Assembly (NCBI GenBank): GCA_018971925.1
Contig: JAGWZT010000132.1
Location: forward strand, 1-6,118
DNA: 6,118 nucleotides
Direction of reading: 5' to 3'
DNA from: Lysobacteraceae bacterium
Lineage (GTDB): Bacteria; Pseudomonadota; Gammaproteobacteria; Xanthomonadales; Rhodanobacteraceae
The position numbers were made by a program, and so were the translations under genes. Numbering within the stretch: the stretch's first letter is position 1; each line of letters opens with the position of its first letter. This document shows, in pieces, positions 5,656 to 6,118 of the stretch. Under the pieces are notes generated by a model, which had not been told where the DNA came from, did no database searches, and saw nothing but the letters and a program-made list of their open reading frames with translations.

Positions 5656-6118
5656 CTACCCGCCAAGATCGACGAATTCGAACATGCGCTCTGCGTACGG
5701 CTTGGCGTTGCCAATGCGACGGCGCAAGATCTGAGAGCCGGCACCGATCATGACCACTGGCAGTCCGCGCTGGGCGATCCGATGCAGCGCACCAATCAGC
5801 GCGCTGAGTTGCCGTGCCTCAACGGAGTGCATGTCATCGATCAGAATCGCATACGCGGTGCCGGCTTGTGCAGCCTCCACACCGATTGCCTCAAACAGGG
5901 ACGTCAGGTCCACCTCAAGCATGCCGGAGTCCGCAACCCCGGGCTCGGGCTTGAGATCCATAATGATGTTGATGTCACGGTATCTCGGCCTGAGGCTGCC
6001 AACAAACCCAGCCAAGACACGCAACGCCTCGCGGACCGGTGCTTGCCTCTGGCGGATTCCGGACATGCGTTGCAAAGCATCTTGGAGTTGATTGCACAAC
6101 AACGCTGGCAACGAGCGA
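5656..6118 (-). pseudogene. AAA-type ATP-binding protein, middle part only (5' end outside window, 3' end lost)
   Basis: The minus-strand frame is open through the right edge and encodes RSLPALLCNQLQDALQRMSG onward, so the Walker A region lies outside the window. It follows a widespread family of single-gene bacterial ATPases (AAA_16-like): RVLAGFVGSLRPRY, then DLKPEPGVADSGMLEVDLTS, a Walker B-like AYAILIDDMHSVEARQLSAL, a sensor-like strand in GLPVVMIGAGSQILRRR, and the arginine-bearing KPYAERMFEFVDLG. Relatives usually have IDE in Walker B where this one has IDD. The family continues well over 100 residues beyond YAERxFxF with a winged-helix-like part; here TAG (5656-5658) follows FVDLGG and no frame downstream restores it, so the 3' end was replaced or deleted. 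The cellular role of the family is not established. It points toward the repeats at 5138-5168. Confidence 0.75.

Larger units (their letters stand above)
1014..6118. mobile_element. Decayed Tn7-like island inserted in comM (right end outside the window)
   Basis: Homology to ComM stops abruptly after codon 282. Everything to the right differs from the host genes: lower and uneven GC, long noncoding stretches, broken genes of unrelated functions (metal regulator, RND pump, AAA ATPase) and a TnsE-like gene as the first frame inside. The terminal bases carry repeats spaced about 20 bp apart, as in transposons of the TnsB/TniA class. Such transposons are known to use comM as a landing site (AbaR/Tn6022 islands of Acinetobacter). 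The extent is an inference: the other end, the target-site duplication and the transposase genes tnsABC are not in view, and repeats at 5138-5168 hint that more than one element is present. Confidence 0.72.

Noticed and set aside
5286..5744. 152-codon minus-strand frame
   Set aside because: It overlaps the ATPase gene in another frame and lacks motifs; the open run is explained by GC content.
1..6118. CRISPR arrays, tRNA or rRNA genes, integron attC sites
   Set aside because: No regularly spaced repeat-spacer units of the right size, no cloverleaf or rRNA signature and no integrase gene were seen on reading both strands.

Overview
The window reads as a chromosomal comM locus of a GC-rich gammaproteobacterium, probably of the Xanthomonadaceae (Xanthomonas/Stenotrophomonas/Lysobacter type), broken by a decayed mobile island. 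The assignment rests on the ubiK-comM gene pair, the high GC with strong third-position G/C in those two genes, and my recollection of that gene order in the group. No rRNA or marker gene fixes the genus.

Layout. Positions 3-95 are the last 30 codons of ubiK. comM (168-1031) follows on the same strand, but only its first 282 codons are host sequence: it is cut in the conserved TASGVALVGG motif just after the Walker A half of the ATPase, and five foreign codons then run into a stop. From about 1014 to the window end everything appears to be inserted DNA; the right end and the comM 3' half are not in view. The insertion point is, as I recall, the same conserved Gly-Gly-Gly site used by the Tn7-like AbaR/Tn6022 islands in Acinetobacter comM. 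In keeping with that, the first gene inside the insert is a 637-codon TnsE-like target-selection gene (1085-2998), preceded by repeats with 20-bp spacing that look like TnsB-type transposase binding sites. No tnsA, tnsB, tnsC or tnsD is present in the window.

After a 320-bp gap come a 75-codon orphan gene with a good ribosome binding site (3319-3546) and the wreck of a metal-resistance cassette: a merR-type regulator gene (3714-4111, minus strand) with a frameshift, a nonsense codon and a lost third metal-ligand cysteine; a well-preserved MerR-type promoter with a perfect dyad (4118-4150); an intact four-helix membrane protein gene (4179-4550); and the 3' end of a CusA/CzcA-type RND efflux pump gene with two nonsense codons and a frameshift (4584-5008). 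Next is about 650 bp without a convincing gene. It holds a second copy of the 20-bp-spaced GCGAC repeats (5138-5168), in the same orientation as those at the comM junction, which suggests a second, related transposon end. On the minus strand at the right edge is the middle of an AAA-type ATP-binding protein gene (5656-6118), cut off after its YAER motif.

Overall: a Tn7-like insertion inactivated comM, which encodes a DNA branch-migration helicase used in natural transformation. The island has since decayed, so TnsE, the 75-codon gene and the membrane protein are the only complete reading frames left in it.
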